A stretch of DNA of 6,556 nucleotides, taken from Bifidobacterium breve (lineage in GTDB: Bacteria; Bacteroidota; Bacteroidia; Cytophagales; UBA9547). Of the stretch, positions 6,177 to 6,556 are shown in pieces. Location of the stretch: NCBI GenBank assembly GCA_943325655.2, contig CALPQG020000154.1, positions 1 through 6,556 on the forward strand, read 5' to 3'. The position numbers and the translations under genes were made by a program. A model generated the notes under the pieces. That model was not told where the DNA came from and ran no database searches. It saw nothing but the letters and a program-made list of their open reading frames with translations. Position 1 is the first letter of the stretch, and every line of letters starts with the position of its first letter.

Positions 6177-6333
6177 AAAAAGCCTCACCATCTTCAAAAG
6201 AAAGGGGTGCAAGATTATAAGCACAAATTTTGTTATTCATTCCTTTACAAATGGCTTGTTTTAAGAAATGAAGGGTGACATGTACCCAAACATAAAACCC
6301 TTCTCCTTTGGAGAGGGTTGGGTGAGGCTTTTT
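6177..6333. repeat. Inverted pair of a short CCTCACC-type repeat
   Basis: AAAAAGCCTCACC at 6177-6189 is perfectly complementary to GGTGAGGCTTTTT at 6321-6333, 131 bp away. Inward of each, similar sequence follows: on one side a clean CCCTTCTCC / GGAGAGGG hairpin, on the other a decayed version (TTCAAAAGAAAGGGG). They are therefore two copies of one small repeat in opposite orientation. The intervening 6210-6290 shows no gene. It fills the space between element B and the minus-strand gene. Confidence 0.65.
6294..6317 (-). terminator. Possible intrinsic terminator of the minus-strand gene
   Basis: On the minus strand CCCTCTCC (6317-6310) pairs with GGAGAAGGG (6306-6298) across an AAA loop, with one bulged base. 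TTTT (6297-6294) follows. It lies 47 bp beyond the stop codon at 6365-6367. The U-tract is short, and the hairpin belongs to a repeat element, so termination may be incidental. Confidence 0.45.
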
Positions 6334-6364
6334 GTTGAATTTATTTCAATGCGTTCACCCTCTT

Positions 6365-6556
6365 CTACTGCTCATTTTGCACCAACAAATCTATCAACGA
6401 GGCATCCACACTTGGTTCAAATACTTTTGCCCACACATGATCGCCTAGTGCCAAGACATCAAACCGCCCGTGGGTGTGAAAGGTATCGAGGAGCGCTATG
6501 CTCCATGGGATGCTGGAATTGAGCAGAAAATTATAATGCAATTTATTGGCTATGCG
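6365..6556 (-). CDS. Unrecognised protein, C-terminal 63 residues (5' end outside window)
   Basis: The complement strand is open from the window edge to a TAG at 6365-6367; the other two minus-strand frames hit stops within a few codons. The translation begins RIANKLHYNFLLN, contains WSIALLDTFHTHGRFDVL and VWAKVFEPSVDASL, and ends LIDLLVQNEQ. The balanced composition, with hydrophobic residues spaced in a helix- or strand-like way, looks like real protein. The overlapping plus-strand frame is rich in Arg, His, Pro, Ser and Cys and does not. I do not recognise the family. There is no visible catalytic motif or transmembrane segment in this portion. It is transcribed toward the epimerase gene (convergent), with repeats between. 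Confidence 0.6.
   Translation of the reverse strand, partial: RIANKLHYNFLLNSSIPWSIALLDTFHTHGRFDVLALGDHVWAKVFEPSVDASLIDLLVQNEQ

Noticed and set aside
6268..6522. 84-residue plus-strand open frame
   Set aside because: It runs across the CCTCACC-type repeat and then antisense to a better minus-strand frame. Its composition (many Arg, His, Pro, Ser, Cys) is not protein-like.

Overview
The window is AT-rich DNA that looks like a member of the Bacteroidota. The coding sequence supports this: an unusually long PurF-type protein of a form I associate with that phylum, a GT-B glycosyltransferase with the 'YYWPPAGGSGVQR' start common there, and gene starts with no clear Shine-Dalgarno sequence. I cannot name a genus.

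Layout, left to right. Positions 1-519 are the 3' end of nuoN (complex I membrane subunit). After 62 bp comes a 630-residue PurF-like amidophosphoribosyltransferase (582-2474), closed by a very strong intrinsic terminator (2506-2548). A gene-free stretch of about 930 bp follows. It holds an 18-bp perfect palindrome, a MITE-like repeat element (copy A, from 2680) and two further stem-loops. Then come a glycosyltransferase (3402-4697, TTG start) and, 13 bp later, a non-hydrolysing UDP-GlcNAc 2-epimerase-like gene (4711-5805). These two form a small surface-polysaccharide operon. Immediately after the epimerase is copy B of the same element (5801-6169), in the opposite orientation. Next is an inverted pair of a second short repeat (6177-6333). 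Last is the C-terminal end of an unrecognised minus-strand gene (6365-6556), which runs off the window.

The most interesting structure is non-coding. Copies A and B are inverted relative to each other and bracket the two sugar genes. Both begin with TTTAGGGTYTGCTGAAAA, and the far end of B carries a degraded inverted version of that end, so B looks like a complete element of about 370 bp with no protein. Each copy contains a long imperfect palindrome of about 145 bp centred on TGTTGAAA-NN-TTTCAACA. A 65-66 nt block within it is identical between copies except for one A, while the rest has diverged. Copy A also carries two small GC-rich palindromes absent from B. The wecB-like stop codon (TAG) lies inside the terminal repeat of copy B.

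Functionally, nuoN and the PurF-like gene are housekeeping genes with no evident link to the rest. The epimerase would supply an activated amino-sugar, and the glycosyltransferase would transfer a sugar to a growing surface glycan. The flanking inverted elements suggest, but do not prove, that this pair could have moved or been rearranged as a unit.
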